From Eubacterium sp. (GTDB lineage: Bacteria; Bacillota; Clostridia; Lachnospirales; Lachnospiraceae): a stretch of 64,000 nucleotides of DNA. The position numbers and the translations under genes were made by a program. A model generated the notes under the pieces. The model saw only the letters and a list, made by a program, of their open reading frames with translations. It was not told the origin of the DNA and did no database searches. Shown here one piece after another: positions 43,872-51,349 of the stretch (position 1 is the first letter of the stretch; the number at the start of each line of letters is the position of its first letter). The stretch lies in assembly GCA_017619835.1 (NCBI GenBank), contig JAFZRN010000006.1, positions 1 through 64,000 on the forward strand, given 5' to 3'.

Positions 43872-43979
43872 ATTGAAGCGGGTATAGCGCTACCATGTTC
43901 CCCTTCGATTGCCGGAGAAGGCACTCGAAGTGAAACAGGATAGCGCCCTCCCGCGCATACATATAGGAAACGGACGCTG
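43872..43979 (+). ncRNA. Structured non-coding element, copy 2
   Basis: Homologous to 34074-34186. CTTCGATTGCC (43903-43913) pairs with GGCACTCGAAG (43920-43930) with one mismatch around the same GGAGAA loop. GCTACCATGTT (43889-43899) pairs with 43934-43944. Compared with copy 1, three base pairs change on both sides: A-T to G-C and A-T to C-G in the inner stem, A-T to T-A in the lower stem. It lies 16 bases after the orphan kinase stop. Confidence 0.55.
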
Positions 43980-44002
43980 CGGAGGGAAAAAAGGAAATTG
44001 AA

Positions 44003-44045
44003 TGCAGCCCTCCCGCGCTTACATATCGGAAACGGACGTTGCAAG
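44003..44045 (+). repeat. Partial 3' module of the structured element
   Basis: GCAGCCCTCCCGCGCTTACA, then TATCGGAAACGGACG, repeats the last third of copy 2 (CCTCCCGCGC...GGAAACGGACG) immediately downstream, so the 3' part can exist alone. Confidence 0.5.
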
Positions 44046-44120
44046 AGAAAAGAGATACAATGAAACCCGGGGACGGGGGATCAGTTGCAAAAAATGAGAG
44101 CAAGAGAAAAGAGATACAAT
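44041..44120 (+). repeat. 21-bp direct repeat flanking a half copy of the GGGGACGGGGG element
   Basis: GCAAGAGAAAAGAGATACAA plus a T occurs at 44041-44061 and again at 44100-44120. Between them lies a half palindromic element (ATGAAACCCGGGGACGGGGG, then ATCAGTTGCAA, 44060-44090). The second repeat abuts the start of the lipoprotein gene at 44123. The arrangement looks like an insertion that duplicated 21 bases, or a local duplication. Confidence 0.55.
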
Positions 44121-44122
44121 AA

Positions 44123-44620
44123 ATGAAAAGAGTTGCTTGCTTACGGAGACAACTTAATATTATAATGATTCTCACACTCGTGTTCTTCGTGACTTCGTGT
44201 GGTGCGAATGCAGATGTCGAGCAGGGGGCTTCTATCACGGACAATGTGAGCATGAAGGCCGGAACGGTGCAGTTGTTCCATGCTACCGACAGTGCGGTCG
44301 AGCCTGACTCCGAGAGGTACCAGCTGAAGCAGCCGGACAATCTGTCGGCTTCGCTAGATGAAGTGATTGATGCGATGACTCTCGATGAGGGAATTACTAT
44401 CGAGAAATACACGATTGAAACAAGTAAGACTGTGACTCTTTATGTGAGATATGCGGATGGCGTTACGGAGGAGAAGAAGCTTCTTAGTAATGCCGCCATC
44501 GTAAAGAGTCTCGGAGGTCTTGAAATATCCACGGTACAGGTTACGACTTTAGGCGAAGGCGACGAAGAGGTGGATATGGCGACATATACGGATAGTTCGT
44601 TTTATTACTATGAAGAATAA
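44123..44620 (+). CDS. Small GerMN-like lipoprotein
   Basis: 165 residues; lipobox VTSC with Cys26. The mature part follows a GerMN-like plan: VQLFHATDSAVEPDSERYQL, an amphipathic helix SASLDEVIDAMTLDEGITIEKY, VTLYVRYADG, a helix with AAIVKSLGGLEISTVQVTTLGEG. GerMN domains occur in GerM and in lipoproteins paired with the LpqB/MtrB kinase, so its position after the orphan sensor kinase is suggestive. The ribosome binding site is weak (AAGAGAT) and lies within the second 21-bp direct repeat, so that duplication may have replaced the original leader. The next gene (comEC) follows after 40 bases. Confidence 0.6.
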   Translation: MKRVACLRRQLNIIMILTLVFFVTSCGANADVEQGASITDNVSMKAGTVQLFHATDSAVEPDSERYQLKQPDNLSASLDEVIDAMTLDEGITIEKYTIETSKTVTLYVRYADGVTEEKKLLSNAAIVKSLGGLEISTVQVTTLGEGDEEVDMATYTDSSFYYYEE

Positions 44621-44660
44621 CTGATTTTGGTGAATATGGAAAAATCATAAGGAGAACAAC

Positions 44661-47573
44661 ATGAGAAGACCACTTCTTGTGGCGGCTACCCTCTTCGTTA
44701 TGGGTGAGGTGGCAGCCCGCGTGATGGACACCCACCCGGTCTACTCCATCGGCCTTGCAACATCTTCAATAATACTAAGTGCAATGATAAGCAACAGAAA
44801 TGCGCTCAACCGGCGCAACAATCTGTTGCTTTTTTTAATGCTTTTGATGATAAGTGTGTCGGGGGCAGTGTGGTGTTACGGATATTATTCCGGGAAAAAT
44901 GAGATCCGGTCGGAGCTTGCCGGATACGTTTCAAGAGGCGATACAGTGAAAATGGCTCTCTCAATCTCAGCTGCCGAGAACACTGCTTCGGGCGTTCGGC
45001 TCACCCTGAAGCTGCGGAAGGAGATGAGGAGCGAGCCGTTGACGATGTTTGTGAGGGATGAAGATGTGGGCGCACCCCTGAAGAATGGCCAAGGAGTGGA
45101 TGGCGGGAAGACTGATGAGTCAAGCCAAGGAGTGGATGGCGGGAAGGCTGATGAGTCAAGCCAAGGAGTGGATGGCGGGAAGACTGTGGTCGAGGCCGGG
45201 CGGTATATCACGGTCACCGGAAGCCTTGTGGAAATCGAGGGCGCAACTAACCCGGGACAGATGGACATGCAGGAATATTATATGAGCCGCGGGATAAAGT
45301 ATCAGATAAAGGCAGATCATTTTGAAGTGTCTGAGAAGGTCGCGAATCCTGTATTGCTCTATCTGGGGCGGTTCAGAAGAAAAGCTGCCGGATATATCGA
45401 CCGCTATTTCGAACCGGAGGAAGCGGGGATAATCAAGAACATGCTCCTCGGCGACAGATCGGACATGTCACCGAAGACCAGAATCCTCTATCAGAGAAAT
45501 GGCATCGCGCACGTCCTCGCTATCTCGGGATTACATATCATGCTGCTGGCGTCATTTCTCGAGTGGGTGCTTTCGAAAATGTATGTGAAGAAAAATGTCG
45601 CCTCCATGATAACTATATTCTTCATGCTTCTTTACGCTGTGATGACGGGAATGTCCCACGCCACGACGAGAGCACTTCTTATGCTCGTTATCGGGAGGAG
45701 CGCATTTGTGGTAAAAAGGACGCCGGATATTCCGACCAGCATGTCGGAGGCGCTGCTGATCATGATGATGATCAACCCCGACTGCATTTTCAGTACGGGA
45801 ATGCTGATGAGCTTCGCGGCGCTCGGCGGCGTGTGGGCCGGCTATCTTGTGTACGAGAGAGTGTTTGGAAATGAGAGATTTAAGGCGGTTCCGGAAATGA
45901 TGCGGCCACTTGCAAAGGGTCTTCTTAAGGGACTTATTGCGACCTTCAGCATCGGCCTGATGCTGACTCCGATGATGATAATGAGTAACTTTGAAATTCC
46001 GCTGCTCTCCATGCTGGTAAATCTTATCGTAACGTCGCTGTTAAGTTTTGTGATTGCCTGTGGATTTATCGTTATCGTGATGGGATTTATGTTTGATGCG
46101 CTGGCGATGATCGGTGTTGGTGGCTATATAAGTGGAGCTGGAAGTGCTGGTGCTTTGTTTGGTGGTGTTGATGTTATGAGAATGGTGATGAGTCTTCCGG
46201 TCAGCATCGCAACCCTGATCCTGCGCTTCTACAGCATCCTCTGTGAGAAGATACCTCCTTCTTCAATCGTCATCACCGGACATTTAGAGGTGTGGCAGGT
46301 GGTGATTGCCTATCTTGTGATCGCGGTGGTGCTGGTGATCTATCTGGATGAGAAGAGACGGAGAAAAGTGTTTGAGAAATTAGGAATGAAGACTGTTGGT
46401 GTGGGGGTGAGGATGAAGCCGGAGATGAAGCTGAGAGTTATGAAGGAAAAGAAGCCGGAGAAGGTGTCGAAGATGGTGCAGGGAAAGATGCCGGAGAAGG
46501 TGTTGAAGATGATGCAGGGAAAGATGCTGGAGAAGGTGTCGAAGATGGTGCAGGGAAAGATGCTGGAAAAAGTGTCGAGAAAGAGAGAAAGAAAAAAAGA
46601 AGAAACAATAAGTGATGTGCGTTACAGGAAATTATGGAACAAGGTGATAAGAGTTGCGAGATATATTGCTCTATGCACTTTGTTGATTCTGAGTCTGGCA
46701 GAGGTCACAAAGATTTATAATCTGACATTCAGGGGAGTAGTTTTTCTTGACGTTGGTCAGGGTGACGGCTCGATCATCAGATCGTCGGCCGGAAGAAACT
46801 ACATCATTGACTGCGGCTCCTCGGACAGGGAGGAAATCGGAAGATATACACTTGTTCCTGCTCTTAAATACTACGGTATGGGCAGAGTGGATGCTGTGAT
46901 GATATCGCATACCGATACGGATCATGTCGGCGGAATCATAGAGCTTCTGGAAGAAAGAGAACTCTATGGGATCGAAGTGAATGCCGTCGTAGTTGCGGCA
47001 GGGACAGAAGAAGACGAGAATTATGCGAGGATACGTAAGGCATTTGAAGCTTCTGGACGCATTAGTGAGGCCGGCAAAGCTTCTGGACGCATTAGTGAGG
47101 CCGGCGCGGGGGATGAGATAGATGGGGTGTTCGAAGTCATTTACCCTAAAAGGAGAGTGGATGATGAGCAGATTTCCGTTGGGCCGGAGGATGGCATGGT
47201 TGAAGAATCCGGAAATCAAGAGGACAATCTGTTTGTCAGCACCGGAAACGACTACAGCCTGGTGCTGGATTACCGTGACGGTGACGTTGAGGTCCTATAC
47301 ACCGGGGATATCGGGGTTGAGGCTGAGTCTAATATATTAGACAAAATCAGCAAGTTGAAGAGGTTGAAGCTGAGGATTCTGAAATGCGCGCATCACGGTT
47401 CGAAGTACTCGAGCAGCGAGGGATTTCTCAGGGCCTACAGCCCGGACGTGACGGTCATTTCATCCGGCCGGAACAATTACGGCCACCCGTCGCCCGTTAC
47501 GATCCGCCGCCTCGAGAAAACCGGCACGCATATCATCCGAACCGACACCTCCGGCGCCGTTGTAATCGATTAA
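44661..47573 (+). CDS. comEC: ComEC/Rec2 DNA-uptake channel with repeat expansions
   Basis: 970 residues versus about 750-800 usually. The N-terminal DUF4131/OB region has two membrane segments. The competence domain (about 250-560) includes GDRSDMSPKTRILYQRNGIAHVLAISGLHIMLL and many TM helices. The C-terminal metallo-beta-lactamase domain (about 690-970) has FLDVGQGDGSIIRS, HTDTDH from about residue 750 and a closing KCAHHGSKYSSSEGFL. The protein transports single-stranded DNA across the membrane; the MBL domain is thought to degrade the other strand. Extra length comes from three tandem-repeat blocks: 12-residue units at about 143-175, 12-residue units at about 598-640 and 10-residue units at about 795-815. 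AAGGAGAA is upstream of ATG 44661. Whether the repeats affect function is unknown. Confidence 0.92.
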   Translation: MRRPLLVAATLFVMGEVAARVMDTHPVYSIGLATSSIILSAMISNRNALNRRNNLLLFLMLLMISVSGAVWCYGYYSGKNEIRSELAGYVSRGDTVKMALSISAAENTASGVRLTLKLRKEMRSEPLTMFVRDEDVGAPLKNGQGVDGGKTDESSQGVDGGKADESSQGVDGGKTVVEAGRYITVTGSLVEIEGATNPGQMDMQEYYMSRGIKYQIKADHFEVSEKVANPVLLYLGRFRRKAAGYIDRYFEPEEAGIIKNMLLGDRSDMSPKTRILYQRNGIAHVLAISGLHIMLLASFLEWVLSKMYVKKNVASMITIFFMLLYAVMTGMSHATTRALLMLVIGRSAFVVKRTPDIPTSMSEALLIMMMINPDCIFSTGMLMSFAALGGVWAGYLVYERVFGNERFKAVPEMMRPLAKGLLKGLIATFSIGLMLTPMMIMSNFEIPLLSMLVNLIVTSLLSFVIACGFIVIVMGFMFDALAMIGVGGYISGAGSAGALFGGVDVMRMVMSLPVSIATLILRFYSILCEKIPPSSIVITGHLEVWQVVIAYLVIAVVLVIYLDEKRRRKVFEKLGMKTVGVGVRMKPEMKLRVMKEKKPEKVSKMVQGKMPEKVLKMMQGKMLEKVSKMVQGKMLEKVSRKRERKKEETISDVRYRKLWNKVIRVARYIALCTLLILSLAEVTKIYNLTFRGVVFLDVGQGDGSIIRSSAGRNYIIDCGSSDREEIGRYTLVPALKYYGMGRVDAVMISHTDTDHVGGIIELLEERELYGIEVNAVVVAAGTEEDENYARIRKAFEASGRISEAGKASGRISEAGAGDEIDGVFEVIYPKRRVDDEQISVGPEDGMVEESGNQEDNLFVSTGNDYSLVLDYRDGDVEVLYTGDIGVEAESNILDKISKLKRLKLRILKCAHHGSKYSSSEGFLRAYSPDVTVISSGRNNYGHPSPVTIRRLEKTGTHIIRTDTSGAVVID
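45089..45186 (+). repeat. 36-bp tandem repeat in comEC, block 1
   Basis: About 2.7 copies of a 36-bp unit starting CCAAGGAGTGGATGGCGGGA, at 45089, 45125 and 45161. They encode the 12-mer QGVDGGKTDESS in the extracytoplasmic N-terminal region. Copies differ by one base (T/A at the threonine codon), indicating recent expansion. Confidence 0.9.
46455..46590 (+). repeat. 36-bp tandem repeat in comEC, block 2
   Basis: Four copies of a 36-bp unit (CCGGAGAAGGTGTCGAAGAT...) at 46455, 46491, 46527 and 46563. They encode EKVSKMVQGKMP-type 12-mers in the cationic linker between the last membrane segment and the MBL domain. Confidence 0.9.
47046..47105 (+). repeat. 30-bp tandem duplication in comEC, block 3
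   Basis: Two nearly identical 30-bp units (GAAGCTTCTGGACGCATTAG...) at 47046-47075 and 47076-47105 encode ASGRISEAGK twice, inside a loop of the MBL domain. Confidence 0.85.
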
Positions 47574-47576
47574 GCT

Positions 47577-47604
47577 ATGCAACTGATCTCCCGTCCCCAA
47601 GTTG
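47577..47604. repeat. Right-half copy of the GGGGACGGGGG element
   Basis: ATGCAACTGATCTCCCGTCC, then CCAAGTTG, starts four bases after the comEC TAA. It corresponds to the centre and right arm only. Confidence 0.5.
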
Positions 47605-47607
47605 CAA

Positions 47608-47636
47608 TTGATTTATATAATCAAAATCATTATAAT
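47608..47636 (+). promoter_or_regulatory. Promoter of the nonapeptide-repeat protein gene
   Basis: TTGATT (47608-47613), a 17-base spacer and a perfect TATAAT (47631-47636). The predicted transcription start falls at about 47643, so palindrome copy C would lie at the very 5' end of the transcript or act as an operator over the start site. Confidence 0.65.
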
Positions 47637-47641
47637 GAAAA

Positions 47642-47672
47642 TGTGACAAACAGATCTGATTTGTTTGTCACA
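47642..47672. repeat. 31-bp palindromic repeat, copy C
   Basis: The best copy: TGTGACAAACA and TGTTTGTCACA form a perfect 11-bp stem around a 9-base loop. It lies between the promoter at 47608-47636 and the GGAGGGG ribosome binding site (47682-47688). Confidence 0.85.
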
Positions 47673-47694
47673 AAATTGAATGGAGGGGTGTGAC

Positions 47695-48450
47695 ATGGCA
47701 GAGATATATATCGGTGAAACAAAGATCGGAAGCAGTGAATTGATACAGGGTGCGGCAATCGGTGCAGGTGCTGCGTTTATTGCAATGGGAATTAAAAGGT
47801 TCTTCGATGCAAGATCACTTAGATTTGAAGAAGAGTATTTTGAAAATGCAGATCCCGAGTTTGATGTTGCGCTTGTTGAAGAATACAGAATTGACAGAGT
47901 TGAAAAGCTTGAGAAAAAGCGCCGCTGTGCGGTAGGTTCTGGAATCTTCGGAGTGGCTGTGGGATGTCTTCTTACGGCAGCCGGAATCATCAGTTTCACT
48001 CCGCTGAAGAAGCGTATTGTTGAGAGTGATATCATTGATAAACTTACGGCAATTGATCTGAAGAACAAACTCGAGGCAGTGGATATTAAGAGTAAACTCG
48101 AAAACGCAGAAATCAGGAGCAAGCTTGAAGAACTTGATCTCAAAGAAAAACTTGAAGCGCTGAAGCTTAGAAACAAGCTTGAAGATAAACTAGAAGACCT
48201 GGATATCAAGGGTAGATTTGATTCGATCGAGTATCCTGACATCAAGGGAAAACTTGATTCAATCGATGTGAAGGGTAAACTCGAAGCGGCTGAGATTAAG
48301 AATAAGCTAGAAGCAATCGACCTTAAGGATAAGCTTGCGGATTTAAAGCTTAAAGCCAGACTTAATGAGATGGCTATCAAGGATAAGGTTGACGCGATCA
48401 AGCTACTTGACATCATAAGTAAAGTTGGCACCGTGATCAATAAGCTGTAG
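47695..48450 (+). CDS. Membrane protein with about twelve nonapeptide repeats
   Basis: 251 residues from ATG 47695; GGAGGGG (47682-47688) is six bases upstream, so the ATG at 47680 is rejected. Two hydrophobic segments occur at about 15-32 and 82-105. The rest (about 118-245) is built of nine-residue units with the pattern x-hydrophobic-D/E-L/I-K-x-K-L-E, for example AIDLKNKLE, AVDIKSKLE, NAEIRSKLE, ELDLKEKLE, SIDVKGKLE, AAEIKNKLE. Two insertions (EDKLE and YPDI) break the register. The pattern predicts a long charged helix. No family is recognised. It is followed after 13 bases by the DUF975/CmpB membrane protein, so both probably form an operon. Confidence 0.75.
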   Translation: MAEIYIGETKIGSSELIQGAAIGAGAAFIAMGIKRFFDARSLRFEEEYFENADPEFDVALVEEYRIDRVEKLEKKRRCAVGSGIFGVAVGCLLTAAGIISFTPLKKRIVESDIIDKLTAIDLKNKLEAVDIKSKLENAEIRSKLEELDLKEKLEALKLRNKLEDKLEDLDIKGRFDSIEYPDIKGKLDSIDVKGKLEAAEIKNKLEAIDLKDKLADLKLKARLNEMAIKDKVDAIKLLDIISKVGTVINKL

Positions 48451-48463
48451 TGAGGAAGGGAAG

Positions 48464-50071
48464 ATGCTCGACAAATATACCCGAAGAGATATCCGGCGCG
48501 AGGGCCTGAAAAATCTTAAAAGAAGATACTACATGAATATCCTGGTAGTGTTCGTTGTATCCGTAATCATCAATGGTGGATACCGTCTTGCTACCCGAAG
48601 GACCGACGGACCCGTTGATTCGTCCTTCACAACCGCGCTAAATGTAGTCGAAGAGTCCCAGAACAACAGTACGATGGGTCTCGATAACTCGCTTTCCAAC
48701 GCATATGCGATCAACCGTCTGATATGCAACATATTTGAGGTGGAGACGGTTCCGGATCCCGAAAAGATATCCACCACATCGGCCAAGTACTATGGCGGTG
48801 TGGCGTCGGTATTTGTTAATGAGATTACCGGTAGTCAGTCATTTCTCTTTGGCATCCTGAATGGTGTCAACGAGCTTGTGTTCAGCGGAAGAGTCGCCGG
48901 TTCGATTGTCATTTTCATTTTCGCGCTCATCTCGATCTTCATATTTATTTATGTGAAAAATGTCATCGTTGTCGGTAAAAATCGATATTACCTCGAGCAG
49001 AGGCGATACCACGAAACCGGCCCCGGTGAGATTCTGTTCCCATATAAGAATAAACGTCTTAAGAACATCTCAGCCGTGATGTTCCTCAAATATATCTTCC
49101 AGGTGCTCTGGGATTTTACCATCGTGGGCGGCGTCATCAAGCATTATGAATACATGATGATCCCTTACGTCATCGCGGAGAATCCCGAGATCGGAAAGCG
49201 CGACGCCTTCAAGCTTTCAAAGGAGCTGATGCAGGGCAACAAATACCGCGCATTTCTCATTGAATTCTCAATGCTTCCGTGGTACATCCTTTCATATCTG
49301 ACATTTAATTTGTCCGGAGTCTTCTTCTCGGATGCTTACATCGAGTGTGTAAGGGCTGAGCTCTACATGAGGATCCGTGAGATGAAAATGGATTCGCTGC
49401 CGTTAGAACTCAGAAAGCTTCTGAATGACGACATGCTGGCTATCGACCATATCGAGGAGACCGAGCATCCGTCAGGCGTTGAAGTTCTTGATATCCCGAC
49501 ACTCCATCTTCGTACAGTAAAAAGTGATTATATGAGGAAATACTCCATCCTCTCACTTATCGAATTGTTCTTTACATATTCGTTAGTGGGCTGGATATGG
49601 GAAGTTTTCCTTTATCTTGCAACAACAGGTCAGTTTGTAAACCGCGGAACCATGCACGGACCGTGGCTTCCGATATATGGCTGCGGCGGCCTTCTTATAA
49701 TCCTTCTTCTGAAGCCTTTCAGAGAGGACCCGAGAAAGCTTTTCGTCGGAACAGTTTTCGTTTGCGGCGGAGTGGAGTACTTTACTTCCTGGATACTCGA
49801 AAAGCTCTTCGATGCGAAGTGGTGGGATTACACCGGATACTTCCTCAATGTAAACGGACGTATCTGCTTCGAGGGACTTCTGGTATTCGGAATGGCGGGA
49901 CTTGCGTTTACGTATATCCTGTCGCCGATGCTCGATGACATCTATAAAAAAATGAGTGACAAGCATAGGAAGATCCTGTGCATCGCACTCATAGTTCTGT
50001 TTATCGCAGATATGATCTGGTCTGTGATGGTACCTAACGTAGGTGAAGGAATCACCTCCGGATTGATATAA
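48464..50071 (+). CDS. DUF975 plus CmpB-type (PF06541-like) membrane protein
   Basis: 535 residues. The N-terminal 300 residues form a DUF975-like membrane region with segments near 25-40, 150-170 and 260-290 and the pattern YHETGPGEILFPYKN, IPYVIAENPEIGKRDAFKLSKELMQGNK. The C-terminal part (about 355-530) resembles the CmpB putative ABC-type permease family: FFTYSLVGWIWEVFLY, NRGTMHGPWLPIYG, FVCGGVEYFTSWILEKLF, WDYTGYFLNVNGRICFEGL. Both families are uncharacterised membrane proteins of Firmicutes; finding them in one chain is less usual. Probably cotranscribed with the nonapeptide-repeat gene. Its TAA overlaps the start of the palindrome at 50071. Confidence 0.78.
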   Translation: MLDKYTRRDIRREGLKNLKRRYYMNILVVFVVSVIINGGYRLATRRTDGPVDSSFTTALNVVEESQNNSTMGLDNSLSNAYAINRLICNIFEVETVPDPEKISTTSAKYYGGVASVFVNEITGSQSFLFGILNGVNELVFSGRVAGSIVIFIFALISIFIFIYVKNVIVVGKNRYYLEQRRYHETGPGEILFPYKNKRLKNISAVMFLKYIFQVLWDFTIVGGVIKHYEYMMIPYVIAENPEIGKRDAFKLSKELMQGNKYRAFLIEFSMLPWYILSYLTFNLSGVFFSDAYIECVRAELYMRIREMKMDSLPLELRKLLNDDMLAIDHIEETEHPSGVEVLDIPTLHLRTVKSDYMRKYSILSLIELFFTYSLVGWIWEVFLYLATTGQFVNRGTMHGPWLPIYGCGGLLIILLLKPFREDPRKLFVGTVFVCGGVEYFTSWILEKLFDAKWWDYTGYFLNVNGRICFEGLLVFGMAGLAFTYILSPMLDDIYKKMSDKHRKILCIALIVLFIADMIWSVMVPNVGEGITSGLI

Positions 50072-50126
50072 TGAAACCCAGGGACGGAGGATGAGTTGCA
50101 ACTGATCCCCCGTCCCCGAGTTTCAT
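50071..50126. repeat. Full copy of the GGGGACGGGGG palindromic element; shared terminator
   Basis: A 56-bp palindrome (ATGAAACCCAGGGACGGAGG ... GATCCCCCGTCCCCGAG, then TTTCAT) centred on GTTGCAAC. It touches the TAA of the plus-strand gene at one end and contains the stop codon of holA (50123-50125) at the other. Confidence 0.8.
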
Positions 50127-51154
50127 TTCAGTAGGGTTACGATCAGATTCTCGGCCGCGTTCACTTCGGTGAGGCGGCCTCTTTTTATGTCGAGGTCGGC
50201 CTGTTGGCATTTATCAAGTGCCGCGATCAGCTCGGCCTGGCTGTAGTTATTAACAATGGAAATATATTTTCTCGCATAAGAATCGTAAGTCTTCAGATAC
50301 TTCATGACACGCACATAATCCGCACCTTCGTTTACAAGCTCCTTCACCTGATTCAGGATATTGAACTGTCTGCTCACGAGATAGATCACGGTCATCGGCT
50401 TCGTCTTCAGAATGCAGAGATCATTATAAAGAGTGATCGCCTTCTTCGAATCCTTCCTCGAGATCGCCTCGCACATATCGAATATCTTATCCTCCACCGG
50501 ATTTACGCATATCAGGTCGACGTCCGAATCATTTATCTCGCCCTTCTCCATGCAAAAATCATGAAGCTTCGTAGCTTCATTTTTCAGGACATTCATGTCG
50601 CTTCCCACAGTGGAAATGAGTTTCTCCGGCACAGTCATCCTGACTTTTATCCCGCCTTCGCCAAGGATTCCGGCAACCCATGTGGAAAGAGTATCCATGC
50701 TGGGAGAAAGGAATTCGAGACAGGCGGTATTCTCGGCTTTCGAAAGCAGACTGTAAGGCTTCTTTCTTTTATCGACCTTTATCTCGCAGAAGATCAGGAC
50801 ATTTGAGTCGGCCATCTCACTAATTGATGACAAGATTGACTCCTCGGATAGATCGAAGATGCCACTGTTTTCCACAAGAATGGTACGGTGCTCGCTCAAA
50901 AATGGCATGGTGACCATGTCGCCCCTTATCGAGTCCTCGTTAAAGGAGTCTGCCGTATAGGAGGTGAAATTCATTGTATCACCTTCCGGAACCAAAGCAT
51001 TTACAAGCATATCTCTGTATTGATTCACAAGATAGCGCTCTTCGCCGAAGAGAAGGTAGACTCTGGCGAAGCTGCCTGCTTCGATATCGGACTTGATCCG
51101 TTTCATGGATTCGTTGGTTGGATTATTCTTTTGTTTTTTATTATATTCAGCCAT
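50123..51154 (-). CDS. holA: DNA polymerase III delta subunit
   Basis: 343 residues. HolA opens the sliding clamp as part of the clamp loader. It matches the family: MKRIKSDIEAGSFARVYLLFGEERYLVNQYRD near the N-terminus (shown in parts), PFLSEHRTILVENSG, VFCEIK-type strands (VLIFCEIKVDKRKK), a middle LIS..G.D...L..E..KL segment and a C-terminal helical domain with KPMTVIYLVSRQFNIL. The usual family start would be Met17 (51106); the 16-residue extension from 51154 is polar and atypical, and neither start has a good ribosome binding site. It neighbours comEC as in many Firmicutes, though two genes separate them here and rpsT is absent. Confidence 0.92.
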   Translation of the reverse strand: MAEYNKKQKNNPTNESMKRIKSDIEAGSFARVYLLFGEERYLVNQYRDMLVNALVPEGDTMNFTSYTADSFNEDSIRGDMVTMPFLSEHRTILVENSGIFDLSEESILSSISEMADSNVLIFCEIKVDKRKKPYSLLSKAENTACLEFLSPSMDTLSTWVAGILGEGGIKVRMTVPEKLISTVGSDMNVLKNEATKLHDFCMEKGEINDSDVDLICVNPVEDKIFDMCEAISRKDSKKAITLYNDLCILKTKPMTVIYLVSRQFNILNQVKELVNEGADYVRVMKYLKTYDSYARKYISIVNNYSQAELIAALDKCQQADLDIKRGRLTEVNAAENLIVTLLK

Positions 51155-51160
51155 ACGAAA

Positions 51161-51189
51161 AGTATAAACTTACAAAATGAATAGGGCAA
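51161..51189 (-). promoter_or_regulatory. Candidate holA promoter
   Basis: On the minus strand TTGCCC (51189-51184), a 17-base spacer and TATACT (51166-51161). The predicted transcription start falls on or next to ATG 51154, which would give a leaderless message, or a leader of about 48 bases if translation begins at 51106. Confidence 0.45.
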
Positions 51190-51195
51190 GTGGAA

Positions 51196-51241
51196 ATTGT
51201 CAATAAAATTGACAATGACAGTTGTAGTCAATTGTATTGAC
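51196..51241. promoter_or_regulatory. Paired palindromic operators
   Basis: ATTGTCAAT-AAA-ATTGACAAT (51196-51216) is a perfect palindrome with a three-base centre. GTCAAT-TGT-ATTGAC (51227-51241) repeats the same core 28 bases downstream. The second site includes the -35 hexamer of the promoter at 51237, so a bound protein would block or control it. Confidence 0.6.
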
Positions 51242-51265
51242 ACAACATAATCAATAGAGTAAAAT
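51237..51265 (+). promoter_or_regulatory. Promoter of the Ala-rich/LRR exoprotein gene
   Basis: Consensus TTGACA (51237-51242), a 17-base spacer and TAAAAT (51260-51265); leader of about 80 bases before ATG 51350. Confidence 0.7.
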
Positions 51266-51349
51266 TTAATATAACTTTATGATTTTTCAGAGGATAATTG
51301 TGAAAAATATACAAGTTTTTTTTATTCTATAAAGCAAGGAGGTTCGCAT

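Noticed and set aside
43872..44045. CRISPR-like array
   Set aside because: The repeated blocks are partial copies of one structured element with no regular repeat/spacer period and no cas genes nearby.
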